DNA of 64,000 nucleotides, taken from assembly GCF_001665575.1 (NCBI RefSeq), contig NZ_LZSU01000013.1, positions 1 through 64,000 on the forward strand, given 5' to 3'. Numbering within the stretch: the first letter of the stretch is position 1; every line of letters begins with the position of its first letter. Below the pieces are notes generated by a model. That model had not been told where the DNA came from and did no database searches. It saw only the letters and a program-made list of their open reading frames with translations. Made by a program: the position numbers and the translations under genes. Shown in pieces: positions 20,170 to 28,467 of this stretch. Origin of the DNA: Mycobacterium sp. 852013-51886_SCH5428379. Its GTDB lineage: Bacteria > Actinomycetota > Actinomycetes > Mycobacteriales > Mycobacteriaceae.

Positions 20170-21579
20170 ATGGTGACGAGGCTGTCGGCGTCCGACGCGG
20201 CGTTCTACCACCTGGAGAACTCCGCGACGCCGATGTACGTCGGCAGCCTGTCGATACTGCGCAGACCCCGTAACGGCCTGAGTTACGAGACGCTGCTGGC
20301 CACCGTGGAACAGCGGCTGCCGCAGATCCCGCGGTACCGGCAGAAGGTCCGCGAGGTGACCATGAATCTGGCCCGGCCGGTGTGGGTCGACGACCGCGAC
20401 TTCGACATCACCTACCACATCCGCCGTTCGGCGCTGCCGTCTCCGGGCAGCGACGCCCAGTTGCACGAACTGGTGGCCCGCCTGGCCGCGCGACCGCTGG
20501 ACAAGTCGCGCCCGCTCTGGGAGATGTACCTGGTCGAGGGTTTGGCGAAGAACCGGGTCGCGATCTACACCAAATCCCATCAGGCGCTCGTCAACGGGAT
20601 GACCGCGCTCGAGATCGGCCACGTCATCGCCGACCGCACCCAGAAGCCGCCGACGTTCGGCGAGGACATCTGGGTGCCCGCGCGGGAGCCGAGTGACCGT
20701 GCGCTGCTGATCGGCGCGGTCGGGGAGTGGCTGATGCGCCCGGCCGACCAATTGGCGTCGCTGCGGACGACCGTGGCCGAGGTGACGACCAACGCCGAGG
20801 AACTCCTCGCGGTAGGGCGGCGCTTCGCGGACGTCGCACGGCTGGTGGCGCGGGGCACGGCGCCGTCGAGCCCGCTGAACGCCACGGTGTCGCGCAACCG
20901 GCGGTACACGGTGGCCAACCACAGCCTCGACGACTACCGGGCCGTGCGGGCCCGCTACGACTGCGACATCAACGACGTGGTGCTCGCGGTCGTTGCCGGC
21001 GCGCTGCGGAACTGGTTGCTGTCGCGCGGGGAACCCGTCACGCCGACGACCACCGTGCGCGCCATGGCGCCGATGTCGGTGTATCCCGACGCCGAACTCG
21101 ACGCGACCGGTCCCGGGCAGGCCATCAGCGAGGTGGCGCCGTTCCTGGTGGATCTGCCCGTCGGCGAGGGCAATGCCGTCATCCGGTTGTCGCAGATCGC
21201 CCACACCACCGAATCGCACCCGACCGCCGCGAGCCTGGTCGACGCCAGGACCATCGTCACGCTGTCCGGTTTCGCGCCACCGACGTTGCACGCCATGGGA
21301 ACTCGCGTGGCCACCAGCTTCTCGGCCCGGCTGTTCAACCTGCTGATCACCAACGTCCCCGGCGCGCAGAAACAGATGTACGTGGCCGGGACCAAACTTC
21401 TCGACACCTACGCCGTCCCGCCTCTGCTGCACAACCAGGTGCTGGCGATCGGGGTGACGTCCTACAACGGTCAGCTGTACTTCGGCATCAACGCCGACCG
21501 GGACGCGATGAGCGACGTCGATGTGCTCCCGGCTCTGCTGCAGGAGTCCCTCGACGAACTGCTCGAAGCCGCCCGCTGA
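20170..21579 (+). CDS. WS/DGAT-family acyltransferase with degenerate active site (Tgs3-like)
   Basis: A 469-residue member of the wax ester synthase/diacylglycerol acyltransferase family, which joins acyl-CoA to diacylglycerol or fatty alcohols for storage lipid. The N-terminal LSASDAAFYHLENSATPMYVG and the NDVVLAVVAGALRNWL block identify the family. The catalytic HHxxxDG motif reads SHQALVNG, so the first His and the Asp are replaced while the second His (137) stays. From memory, the M. tuberculosis Tgs3 pair Rv3234c/Rv3233c shares this variant but is split, whereas here it is one gene. Activity is therefore uncertain. A GGGGGAGGG ribosome site precedes the ATG. Confidence 0.85.
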   Translation: MVTRLSASDAAFYHLENSATPMYVGSLSILRRPRNGLSYETLLATVEQRLPQIPRYRQKVREVTMNLARPVWVDDRDFDITYHIRRSALPSPGSDAQLHELVARLAARPLDKSRPLWEMYLVEGLAKNRVAIYTKSHQALVNGMTALEIGHVIADRTQKPPTFGEDIWVPAREPSDRALLIGAVGEWLMRPADQLASLRTTVAEVTTNAEELLAVGRRFADVARLVARGTAPSSPLNATVSRNRRYTVANHSLDDYRAVRARYDCDINDVVLAVVAGALRNWLLSRGEPVTPTTTVRAMAPMSVYPDAELDATGPGQAISEVAPFLVDLPVGEGNAVIRLSQIAHTTESHPTAASLVDARTIVTLSGFAPPTLHAMGTRVATSFSARLFNLLITNVPGAQKQMYVAGTKLLDTYAVPPLLHNQVLAIGVTSYNGQLYFGINADRDAMSDVDVLPALLQESLDELLEAAR

Positions 21580-21640
21580 CGGTCCCCGAAAGGGCCGGGG
21601 AGTTGACGGGGCTGCCCGTCAGGGGTCTCATGGTCAGACC

Positions 21641-23368
21641 ATGACCACCTCCACTGAGAAGCCCAGAGGCGAGAAAGCCCGCAAAGCGCTGCGCTCACCG
21701 ACCGGCGGCGCCATCCCGCATCCCGTCCTCGACATCGAGGTGGACGAGGACGCCCAGAAACGCCGTCGCGGCGTCGACTGGATCGTCTTCGGTGTCACCG
21801 CCGCCCTGGCGGTGGCGTTCCTGACCTGGGGCGCAGTGAGCACCGAGTCGCTGGCGTCGGCGTCCGCCGCGGCGCTCGGCTGGGTGATGGACAACACCGG
21901 CTGGTTGTTCGTGATGACCGCGTCGGGATTCGTCGTGTTCGTCGTGTGGCTGGCCGTCAGCCGGTTCGGCAACATCCCGCTGGGCCGCGACGACGAGGAG
22001 CCCGAGTTCCGGACCGTGTCGTGGATCGCGATGATGTTCAGCGCCGGTATGGGCATCGGCCTGATGTTCTACGGCGTGGCCGAACCGCTGACGCACTTCG
22101 TCACCCCGCCGCCGGGCACGGGTGAGGCCGGTAACGAGCACGCCGCCCAGACCGCGATGGCGACCACGCTGTTCCACTGGACCCTGCACCCGTGGGCCAT
22201 CTACGCGGTGGTCGGCCTGGCGATCGCCTACGGGGTGTACCGCAAGGGCCGGCTGCAGCTGGTGAGCGCCGCCTTCGAGCCGTTGCTGGGCAAGCGTGTC
22301 CACGGTGGCTGGGGCAAGGTGATCGACATGCTGGCGATCTTCGCCACGCTGTTCGGTTCCGCCGCGTCGCTGGGACTGGGCGCGCTGCAGATCAGCAGCG
22401 GCCTGCAGATCGTGGCGGGGATCGGTGAGACCGGCAACGCGGTGCTGATCGGCATCATCGCGGTGCTGACCGCCGCCTTCGTGCTGTCGGCGGTGTCGGG
22501 CGTGGCCAAGGGCATCCAGTGGCTGTCGAACATCAACATGGTGCTGGCCGTGGTGCTGGCGTTGTTCGTGTTCGTCGTCGGCCCGACGGTGTTCATCCTC
22601 AACCTGATTCCGACCTCGTTGGGCAGCTACTTCCAGGATCTGGCGCTGATGTCCGCGCGTACCGGCGCCGAGGGCGGCGACGTCAACTCCTGGCTGCAGA
22701 GCTGGACCGTCTTCTACTGGGCGTGGTGGCTGTCCTGGACGCCGTTCGTGGGCATGTTCATCGCCCGCATCTCACGCGGCCGCACCATCCGGCAGTTCGT
22801 CGCCGGCGTGCTGCTGGTGCCCAGCGTGGTGTCGCTGATCTGGTTCTGTGTCTTCGGCGGCGCCGCGATCCGCGAACAGCAGTCCGGCGTCGACGTGGTG
22901 GGCGACGGCAGCAGCGAGGGTCAGTTGTTCGGGCTGCTCGAGCAGTATCCGCTGGCAACGATCGCCAGCGTGCTGGTGATGGTGCTGGTGGCGATCTTCT
23001 TCGTCTCGGGTGCGGACGCCGCCTCGATCGTGATGGGCTCGCTGTCGGAGCACGGCACGATCGAACCGTCACGGCGGACCGTCGTGTTCTGGGGTGTGGC
23101 CACCGGTGCGGTCGCGGCGGTGATGCTGCTGGTCGGCGGCTCGGACGCACTCAACGGGCTGCAGACCATCACGATCCTCGCGGCGGTGCCGTTCGTGCTG
23201 GTGATGGTCGGGCTGTGCGTCAGCCTGGTCAAGGATCTGCGGCTGGATCCGTTGATGGTGCGCAAGCGATATGCCTCGGAGGCGGTCGACAACGCGGTCG
23301 TCCACGGCGTGATGGAGCACGGCGACGACTTCGTGATCTCGGTGGAGAAGGATCCGAACGCCGACTGA
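21641..23368 (+). CDS. BCCT-family betaine/choline transporter
   Basis: A 575-residue membrane protein with about 12 transmembrane segments. It has the BCCT tryptophan-rich signature (FYWAWWLSWTPFVGMFIARIS, about residues 356-376) and glycine-rich FSAGMGIGLMFYGVAEP, typical of sodium- or proton-coupled uptake of betaine, choline or carnitine. It probably imports a compatible solute under osmotic stress. The ATG at 21641 gives a short charged N-terminus; upstream in-frame codons give improbable sequence. M. tuberculosis, as I recall, carries ppk2 at this position, so the gene is a lineage-specific insertion or replacement. Confidence 0.9.
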   Translation: MTTSTEKPRGEKARKALRSPTGGAIPHPVLDIEVDEDAQKRRRGVDWIVFGVTAALAVAFLTWGAVSTESLASASAAALGWVMDNTGWLFVMTASGFVVFVVWLAVSRFGNIPLGRDDEEPEFRTVSWIAMMFSAGMGIGLMFYGVAEPLTHFVTPPPGTGEAGNEHAAQTAMATTLFHWTLHPWAIYAVVGLAIAYGVYRKGRLQLVSAAFEPLLGKRVHGGWGKVIDMLAIFATLFGSAASLGLGALQISSGLQIVAGIGETGNAVLIGIIAVLTAAFVLSAVSGVAKGIQWLSNINMVLAVVLALFVFVVGPTVFILNLIPTSLGSYFQDLALMSARTGAEGGDVNSWLQSWTVFYWAWWLSWTPFVGMFIARISRGRTIRQFVAGVLLVPSVVSLIWFCVFGGAAIREQQSGVDVVGDGSSEGQLFGLLEQYPLATIASVLVMVLVAIFFVSGADAASIVMGSLSEHGTIEPSRRTVVFWGVATGAVAAVMLLVGGSDALNGLQTITILAAVPFVLVMVGLCVSLVKDLRLDPLMVRKRYASEAVDNAVVHGVMEHGDDFVISVEKDPNAD

Positions 23369-23393
23369 TCGGCAGGTTGGTCCCTACCGTCGC

Positions 23394-23399
23394 TAGTCT
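23394..23399 (+). promoter_or_regulatory. -10 element for leaderless transcript
   Basis: TAGTCT ends 6 bases before the GTG at 23406. No ribosome site is present, so transcription probably starts at the GTG. Confidence 0.45.
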
Positions 23400-23405
23400 C
23401 GCCTG

Positions 23406-23903
23406 GTGCGCGTCTACATCCCGGTGACCCTGGCCATGCTGTCGCAGCTCGTCGCCGACGGGTCGATCCACGCGCTGTCCGGCACCGCGTTCGCGGTCAC
23501 GCCGACGCTGCGGGAGTCCTACGCCGAGGGCGATGAGGACGAACTCGCCGAGATCGCGATGCGTGACGCGGCGCTGGCATCGCTGCGGTTGCTGTCCGGT
23601 GCGCAGGACGCGGGGGGCCATCCGCCGCGCCGGGCCGTGCTGGTGGCCGACGCCGAGGCCACGGTCCGGCCCGACCTCGACGATGCGGTGGTCCGGCTCG
23701 CCGGACCGGTGGCACTGAGCGATGTGGTGGCCGCCTACGTCGACATCGCCGACGCCGAGGCGGCCGTCCGGCGGGCGATCGAGGCGGTCGATCTGGCGGA
23801 TCTCGGAGACGAGGACGCCGAGCTCACGGTCGGCGACGCCCAGGACCACGATCTGGCGTGGTACGCGCCGCAAGAGCTGCCGTTCCTGCTCGAATTGCTC
23901 TGA
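23406..23903 (+). CDS. DUF6912-like conserved protein (Rv3231c homologue)
   Basis: A 165-residue soluble acidic protein of unknown function. It opens [19 protein letters not shown] and continues [17 protein letters not shown], the hallmark of this actinobacterial family. No catalytic motif is evident. It has no signal peptide or membrane segment. It lies upstream of the reductase-desaturase pair, as in M. tuberculosis, but the palindrome and promoter in between suggest separate control. The GTG start fits a leaderless message. Confidence 0.7.
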   Translation: MRVYIPVTLAMLSQLVADGSIHALSGTAFAVTPTLRESYAEGDEDELAEIAMRDAALASLRLLSGAQDAGGHPPRRAVLVADAEATVRPDLDDAVVRLAGPVALSDVVAAYVDIADAEAAVRRAIEAVDLADLGDEDAELTVGDAQDHDLAWYAPQELPFLLELL

Positions 23904-23925
23904 TCCGGGGTGGTGACGGCCCTGT

Positions 23926-23945
23926 AACCTACGGTACCGTAGGTT
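23926..23945. promoter_or_regulatory. Palindromic operator before the reductase gene
   Basis: A perfect 20-base palindrome, AACCTACG-GTAC-CGTAGGTT, ends 2 bases before the ATG. It contains TACCGT (23935-23940), a plausible -10 placing the transcript start at the ATG. The same half-sites with a 4-base spacer recur before desA3. It is very likely the site of a TetR-like or similar dimeric repressor. Confidence 0.75.
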
Positions 23946-23947
23946 GC

Positions 23948-25078
23948 ATGGCCAAGAACTCGATCAAGGTCTCGGCCAACGTCGCCGAGACCGTGCGCCC
24001 CAAGATCACCAGCAGGCATCCTGCGCTGGCCGCCCTCCGCTCGCTTGCCGTGCGCGTGACGACTCCGCTGCTGCCCGACGACTATCTGCAGCTGGCCAAT
24101 CCGCTGTGGTCGGCGCGCGAGCTGCGCGGTCGTGTGCTGGAGGTCCGCCGCGAAACCGAGGATTCAGCGACCCTGGTCATCAAACCCGGATGGGGTTTCT
24201 CGTTCGACTACCAGCCTGGTCAGTACATCGGCATCGGCCTGCTCATCGACGGCCGGTGGCGCTGGCGGTCCTATTCGCTGACGTCGAGTCCCGTCACCGG
24301 CGAGCGCACCATCACGATCACCGTCAAGGCGATGCCCGAGGGCTTCCTGTCGACCCACCTCGTCGGCGGAGTGCAACCCGGCACGATCGTGCGGCTCGCC
24401 GCACCCCAGGGCAACTTCGTGATGCCGGATCCGGCGCCGGCCAAGATGTTGTTCCTCACCGGAGGTTCCGGAATCACCCCCGTGATGTCGATGCTGCGGA
24501 CCCTGGCCCGCCGTGACCAGATCACCGACATCGTCCACGTCCACTCCGCGCCGACCGAGGCCGACGTGCTGTTCCGAACCGAACTGGCCCGGCTGCACGA
24601 CGACCACCCGGGCTACCGCCTGACACTGCGCGCCACCCGCTCCGAGGGCAGGCTCGACATGGCCGCACTCGACGCCGAGGTGCCCGACTGGCGCGATCGG
24701 CAGGTGTGGGCCTGTGGACCGGAGGGAATGCTCTCCGAAGCGGAGAAGAAGTGGACCGCCGCCGGCATCGCCGAACACCTGCATCTGGAGCGCTTCGCCG
24801 CGGTCCGCACCGCGGTGCACGGCGCAGGCGGCACGGTGCAGTTCGCCCGCAGTGGCAAAACCGTCGAGGTCGATGCGGCGACGTCGCTGATGGACGCCGG
24901 CGAACAGGCCGGCGTACGGATGCCGTTCGGCTGCCGGATGGGCATCTGCCAATCCTGTGTGGTCAGCCTCGTCGACGGCCACGTCCGGGATCTGCGCACC
25001 GGTGTCGAGCACGAACCCGGCAACCGGATTCAGACCTGCGTCTCCGCCGCGTCAGGCGACTGCACGCTCGATGTCTGA
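23948..25078 (+). CDS. Ferredoxin-type oxidoreductase partner of DesA3 (Rv3230c homologue)
   Basis: A 376-residue electron-transfer protein. It has an FAD-binding domain ([13 protein letters not shown], about 110-122), an NAD(P)H-binding domain ([16 protein letters not shown]) and a C-terminal plant-type 2Fe-2S domain (CRMGICQSC followed by a fourth Cys in RIQTC). It passes electrons from NADPH to the acyl desaturase; in M. tuberculosis Rv3230c supports DesA3. The ATG at 23948 is used because the family sequence follows it; in-frame codons before it lie in the operator and the upstream gene. It probably has a leaderless message controlled by the overlapping palindrome. Confidence 0.9.
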   Translation: MAKNSIKVSANVAETVRPKITSRHPALAALRSLAVRVTTPLLPDDYLQLANPLWSARELRGRVLEVRRETEDSATLVIKPGWGFSFDYQPGQYIGIGLLIDGRWRWRSYSLTSSPVTGERTITITVKAMPEGFLSTHLVGGVQPGTIVRLAAPQGNFVMPDPAPAKMLFLTGGSGITPVMSMLRTLARRDQITDIVHVHSAPTEADVLFRTELARLHDDHPGYRLTLRATRSEGRLDMAALDAEVPDWRDRQVWACGPEGMLSEAEKKWTAAGIAEHLHLERFAAVRTAVHGAGGTVQFARSGKTVEVDAATSLMDAGEQAGVRMPFGCRMGICQSCVVSLVDGHVRDLRTGVEHEPGNRIQTCVSAASGDCTLDV

Positions 25079-25093
25079 GGTTTACTGGCTGGT

Positions 25094-25113
25094 AACCTAC
25101 GGGTACGTAGGTT
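25094..25113. promoter_or_regulatory. Palindromic operator before desA3
   Basis: AACCTACG-GGTA-CGTAGGTT has the same 8-base half-sites and 4-base spacer as the site at 23926-23945. The symmetry extends two bases further out on each side (GT...AC). TAGCGT at 25118-25123, just downstream, is a candidate -10. The shared site implies one regulator for both genes. Confidence 0.75.
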
Positions 25114-25147
25114 ACGGTAGCGTAGGAAGTGAAGGGAGGCGGAAACC

Positions 25148-26434
25148 ATGGCAGTCACAGACGTACCGGCATTCACGCATTTGACGGAAGCCGACATCGA
25201 GGCGTTGGGCGCCGAGCTCGACGCGATCCGCCAGGACATCGAGGACTCCCGCGGCGAGCGCGATGCGCGCTACATCCGCCGTGCCATCGCCGCACAGCGG
25301 GCGATGGAGCTGGCAGGCCGCGTGATGCTGGCCGCGAGCTCGCGCCGCTCCGCGTGGTGGGCAGGTACCGCGACCCTGGGCGTGGCCAAGATCATCGAGA
25401 ACATGGAGATCGGCCACAACGTCATGCACGGCCAGTGGGACTGGATGAACGATCCGGAGATCCACTCGTCGACCTGGGAGTGGGACAACGCGGGCGCCTC
25501 CAAGCACTGGCGCTTCACCCACAACTTCATGCACCACAAGTACACGAACATCCTCGGTATGGACGACGACGTGGGCTATGGGCTCATCCGCGTCACCCGG
25601 GACGCCAAATGGAAGCCGTTCAACCTCGGCAACCTGTTGTACAACACGATCCTCATGCTCGGCTTCGAGTGGGGAATCGGCCTGCAGCACGTCGAGCTCG
25701 GGAAGATCTTCAAGGGCCGCGACAACCGCGACGACTCCAAGGTGCGGGCGCAGGAGTTCGCCAAGAAGGCGGGCGCTCAGCTGGCCAAGGACTACGTCGC
25801 GTGGCCGGCGCTGACGGCGCTCTCGCCCGGTGCGACCTACCGGTCGACGCTGACCGCCAACGCGATGGCCAACGTCATCCGCAACGTGTGGTCGAACGCG
25901 GTGATCTTCTGCGGTCACTTCCCCGACGGCGCCGAGAAGTTCACCAAGACCGACATGGTCGGCGAGTCCAAGGGGCAGTGGTACCTGCGCCAGATGCTGG
26001 GCAGCGCGAACTTCGAGGGCGGCTGGGTGCTGCGGTTCATGAGCGGCAACCTGTGCCACCAGATCGAGCACCACCTGTTCCCCGATCTGCCGAGTAACCG
26101 GTACCACGAGATCGCGGTCCGGGTCAGGGAGATCTGCGACAAGTACGACCTGCCCTACACCACGGGCTCGTTCTTGCTGCAGTACGGCAAGGCGTGGCGC
26201 ACCATCGCCAAGCTGTCGCTGCCGGACAAGTACCTGCGCGACACCGCCGACAACGCTCCCGAGACCCGCAGTGAGCGGATGTACGCCACGCTGGAATCCG
26301 GTTTCGGCGTGCAGGATCCGGTCACCGGCCGGCGACGCGGGTTGCGCACGGCGATCGCCGAGGCGCGGGCGCGTCGGCGCGAGAAGCGGGCGATCAAGGC
26401 GGTCGAGTCGAACCTGATCGACACCGCCGCCTGA
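25148..26434 (+). CDS. desA3: Acyl-CoA delta-9 desaturase DesA3
   Basis: A 428-residue membrane desaturase that makes oleoyl-CoA from stearoyl-CoA. The three histidine boxes are present: H90-x3-H94, H125-x3-H129-H130 and H304-x2-E-H308-H309 (HQIEHH). Hydrophobic stretches between them fit membrane anchoring. It receives electrons from the reductase 69 bases upstream. GGGAGG lies 8 bases before the ATG. The extreme C-terminus ends Thr-Ala-Ala, close to small-residue tails linked to proteolytic turnover of mycobacterial DesA3, but that link here is inference. Confidence 0.94.
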   Translation: MAVTDVPAFTHLTEADIEALGAELDAIRQDIEDSRGERDARYIRRAIAAQRAMELAGRVMLAASSRRSAWWAGTATLGVAKIIENMEIGHNVMHGQWDWMNDPEIHSSTWEWDNAGASKHWRFTHNFMHHKYTNILGMDDDVGYGLIRVTRDAKWKPFNLGNLLYNTILMLGFEWGIGLQHVELGKIFKGRDNRDDSKVRAQEFAKKAGAQLAKDYVAWPALTALSPGATYRSTLTANAMANVIRNVWSNAVIFCGHFPDGAEKFTKTDMVGESKGQWYLRQMLGSANFEGGWVLRFMSGNLCHQIEHHLFPDLPSNRYHEIAVRVREICDKYDLPYTTGSFLLQYGKAWRTIAKLSLPDKYLRDTADNAPETRSERMYATLESGFGVQDPVTGRRRGLRTAIAEARARRREKRAIKAVESNLIDTAA

Positions 26435-26470
26435 TCGACACCGACTGCCTGACAGCACAGACGAACGAAG

Positions 26471-26498
26471 CGGGCCTGCGGTTTTCACCGCAGGCCCG
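26471..26498. terminator. Hairpin terminator after desA3
   Basis: An 11-base perfect stem, CGGGCCTGCGG / CCGCAGGCCCG, with loop TTTTCA and followed by TTTCG. It lies between the convergent desA3 and aldo/keto reductase genes, so it could serve both. Confidence 0.75.
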
Positions 26499-26520
26499 TT
26501 TCGCGTCTCGGGGGAAGAGT

Positions 26521-26546
26521 CAGTCGGGGATGTCAGTCGGGGATGT
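26521..26546. repeat. 13-base tandem duplication at a stop codon
   Basis: CAGTCGGGGATGT occurs twice without a gap. On the minus strand it encodes the last codons and the stop of the aldo/keto reductase, so the duplication places a second copy of the ending just beyond the stop. Confidence 0.8.
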
Positions 26547-27393
26547 AGTCGAACGTGTCCGGATTCGGACCGGTCCGGCCGTCCTCACCCTTGTCGAGCG
26601 CGGTCAGTGCGTCGATGTCCGCGTCGCCGAGCTCGAAGTCGAACAGGGCGAGGTTCTCCTCAATTCGCTTGGGCGTCACCGACTTCGGGAAGACGATGTC
26701 GCCGCGCTGGATGTGCCAGCGCAGCACGACCTGGGCCGGGGTCTTGCCCGTGGCCTCGGCGATGCGGGTGACCTCCGGATCGTCGAGGACCTTGCCCTGC
26801 GCGATCGGTGACCACGCCTCGGTGGCGATGCCGTGCTCCCGGCCGTAGGCGCGGACAGCCTCGTTGACGAAGTACGGATGCACCTCGATCTGGTTGACCG
26901 CGGGCACCGTCTCGGTCTCCCGGGCCAGCCGCTCCAGGTGATCGACCTGAAAGTTCGAGACGCCGATACTGCGCGCGCGGCCGTCCTTCTTGAACTCCTC
27001 GAGGGTCTGCCACGTCGAGACGAAATCGCCGTCGTACAGCGTCGGCAACGGCCAGTGGATGAGGAACAGATCCACGTAGGCGTCATCGCCGTCGAAACCC
27101 AGCGCCTGCAACGTCTCGTCGAACGCGCGCCGCGCCTTGTCGGGCTCGTGGAAACCGTTGTTGAGCTTGCTCGTGATGAACACCTCGCCGCGGCTGATGC
27201 CGCTGTTGCGGATGCCTTCGCCGACGCCGCGCTCGTTTTGGTACATCTCCGCGGTGTCGATGTGGCGATAACCCAGATCCAGCGCGGTCTTCACCGCGTC
27301 GGCGGTCTCGTCGGGGTCGATCTGGTAGACGCCGAAGCCCAGCTGGGGGATCGTTGCGCCGTCGTTCAGGGTGATCGTGGGAATGGTGCTCAA
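26533..27393 (-). CDS. Aldo/keto reductase
   Basis: A 286-residue NADPH-dependent carbonyl reductase with a TIM-barrel fold. The catalytic tetrad Asp46, Tyr51, Lys76 and His113 is present (HIDTAEMYQNE, ITSKLNN, LIHWP), and SIGVSNF and PKSVTPKRI mark the substrate and cofactor regions. It resembles the AKR5 group known in mycobacteria; the substrate is unknown. The TTG start at 27393 is chosen because AAGGAGG lies 8 bases upstream and family residues start there. Confidence 0.88.
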   Translation of the reverse strand: MSTIPTITLNDGATIPQLGFGVYQIDPDETADAVKTALDLGYRHIDTAEMYQNERGVGEGIRNSGISRGEVFITSKLNNGFHEPDKARRAFDETLQALGFDGDDAYVDLFLIHWPLPTLYDGDFVSTWQTLEEFKKDGRARSIGVSNFQVDHLERLARETETVPAVNQIEVHPYFVNEAVRAYGREHGIATEAWSPIAQGKVLDDPEVTRIAEATGKTPAQVVLRWHIQRGDIVFPKSVTPKRIEENLALFDFELGDADIDALTALDKGEDGRTGPNPDTFDYIPD

Positions 27394-27486
27394 GGTCGAG
27401 CCTCCTTCTGGTCGTGGTCCCCACTTGCCGGAGTGCCCGCTGATCCGGACGTGCACACGCCCGCCACCCTGTGCGTTATCTGGGTA

Positions 27487-28467
27487 TCAGGCTTCCTTGA
27501 GCGCGGTGAGCAGCCTGCGGGCGGCGGCCACCCGGTCGGCCGCCGCACCGGTCAATGCGTCGAGAGCGCATTCGGGGTCCGCGGGGGGCCCCATGTGTCC
27601 GCAGCCGCGGGGGCAGTCGGCGATCGCCTCGGCCAGATCGGAGAACGCGAGCAGCACGTCGTCGGATTCGATGTGGGCCAGACCGAACGACCGGATGCCG
27701 GGGGTGTCGATCACCCAGCCGGATCCGGCCAGCGGCAGCGCCACCGACTGCGTCGAGGTGTGTCGGCCCTTGCCGACGCCGCTGACGCTGCCGATGGCCC
27801 GGTGCGCCTCGGGCACCAGCCGGTTCACCAGGGTCGACTTACCGACCCCCGAGTGTCCGAGCAGCACGGTCACCTTGCCCTCCAGCAACGGCCGCACCGC
27901 GTCGAGCGGGACGTCGCGGCCCGCGGTCGTCACGGTCAGATCGAGACCGGCGAACTGCGCGGCGAACTGTTCGGCCGGTGCCAGGTCGGATTTCGTCAAG
28001 CACAGGATCGGGTCGAGCCCGCCGGCGTACGCGGCGATCAGCGCCCGTTCGACGAATCCGGTGCGCGGCGGTGGATCGGCCAGGGCCACCACCGCGAGCA
28101 ACTGGTCGGCGTTGGCGACCACCACCCTTTCGGTGGGGTCGGTGTCATCGGCGGTGCGGCGCAACACCGTTCGGCGCTCCCGCCGCCGCACGATCCGCGC
28201 CAGCGTGTCGGGGCGGCCGGTCAGGTCGCCGACCACGTCCACGTCGTCGCCGACGACGATGGGGGTGCGGCCCAGTTCGCGGGCGCGCATGGCGACCACC
28301 ACGTTGTCCGGATCCCCGTCCAGTGCGCAACCCCACCGGCCGCGGTCCACCGTTACGACCATCGCGCTGCGTGCATCGGCGTGTTCGGGCCGGGTCTTGG
28401 TCCGCGGTCGAGAGCCCCGACCCGGCCGTATCCGGACGTCGGACTCGTCGTACTCGCGACGGCTCAA
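27487..28467 (-). CDS. rsgA: Ribosome small-subunit GTPase RsgA
   Basis: A 326-residue circularly permuted GTPase that helps mature the 30S subunit. The order is G4 (CLTKSDL), then G1 ([14 protein letters not shown]), then G3 ([10 protein letters not shown]), followed by a zinc motif ([16 protein letters not shown]). It corresponds to Rv3228. The TTG start overlaps the aroA stop (TTGA), which points to coupled translation from the upstream aroA message. An in-frame upstream extension into aroA is unlikely. Confidence 0.9.
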   Translation of the reverse strand: MSRREYDESDVRIRPGRGSRPRTKTRPEHADARSAMVVTVDRGRWGCALDGDPDNVVVAMRARELGRTPIVVGDDVDVVGDLTGRPDTLARIVRRRERRTVLRRTADDTDPTERVVVANADQLLAVVALADPPPRTGFVERALIAAYAGGLDPILCLTKSDLAPAEQFAAQFAGLDLTVTTAGRDVPLDAVRPLLEGKVTVLLGHSGVGKSTLVNRLVPEAHRAIGSVSGVGKGRHTSTQSVALPLAGSGWVIDTPGIRSFGLAHIESDDVLLAFSDLAEAIADCPRGCGHMGPPADPECALDALTGAAADRVAAARRLLTALKEA

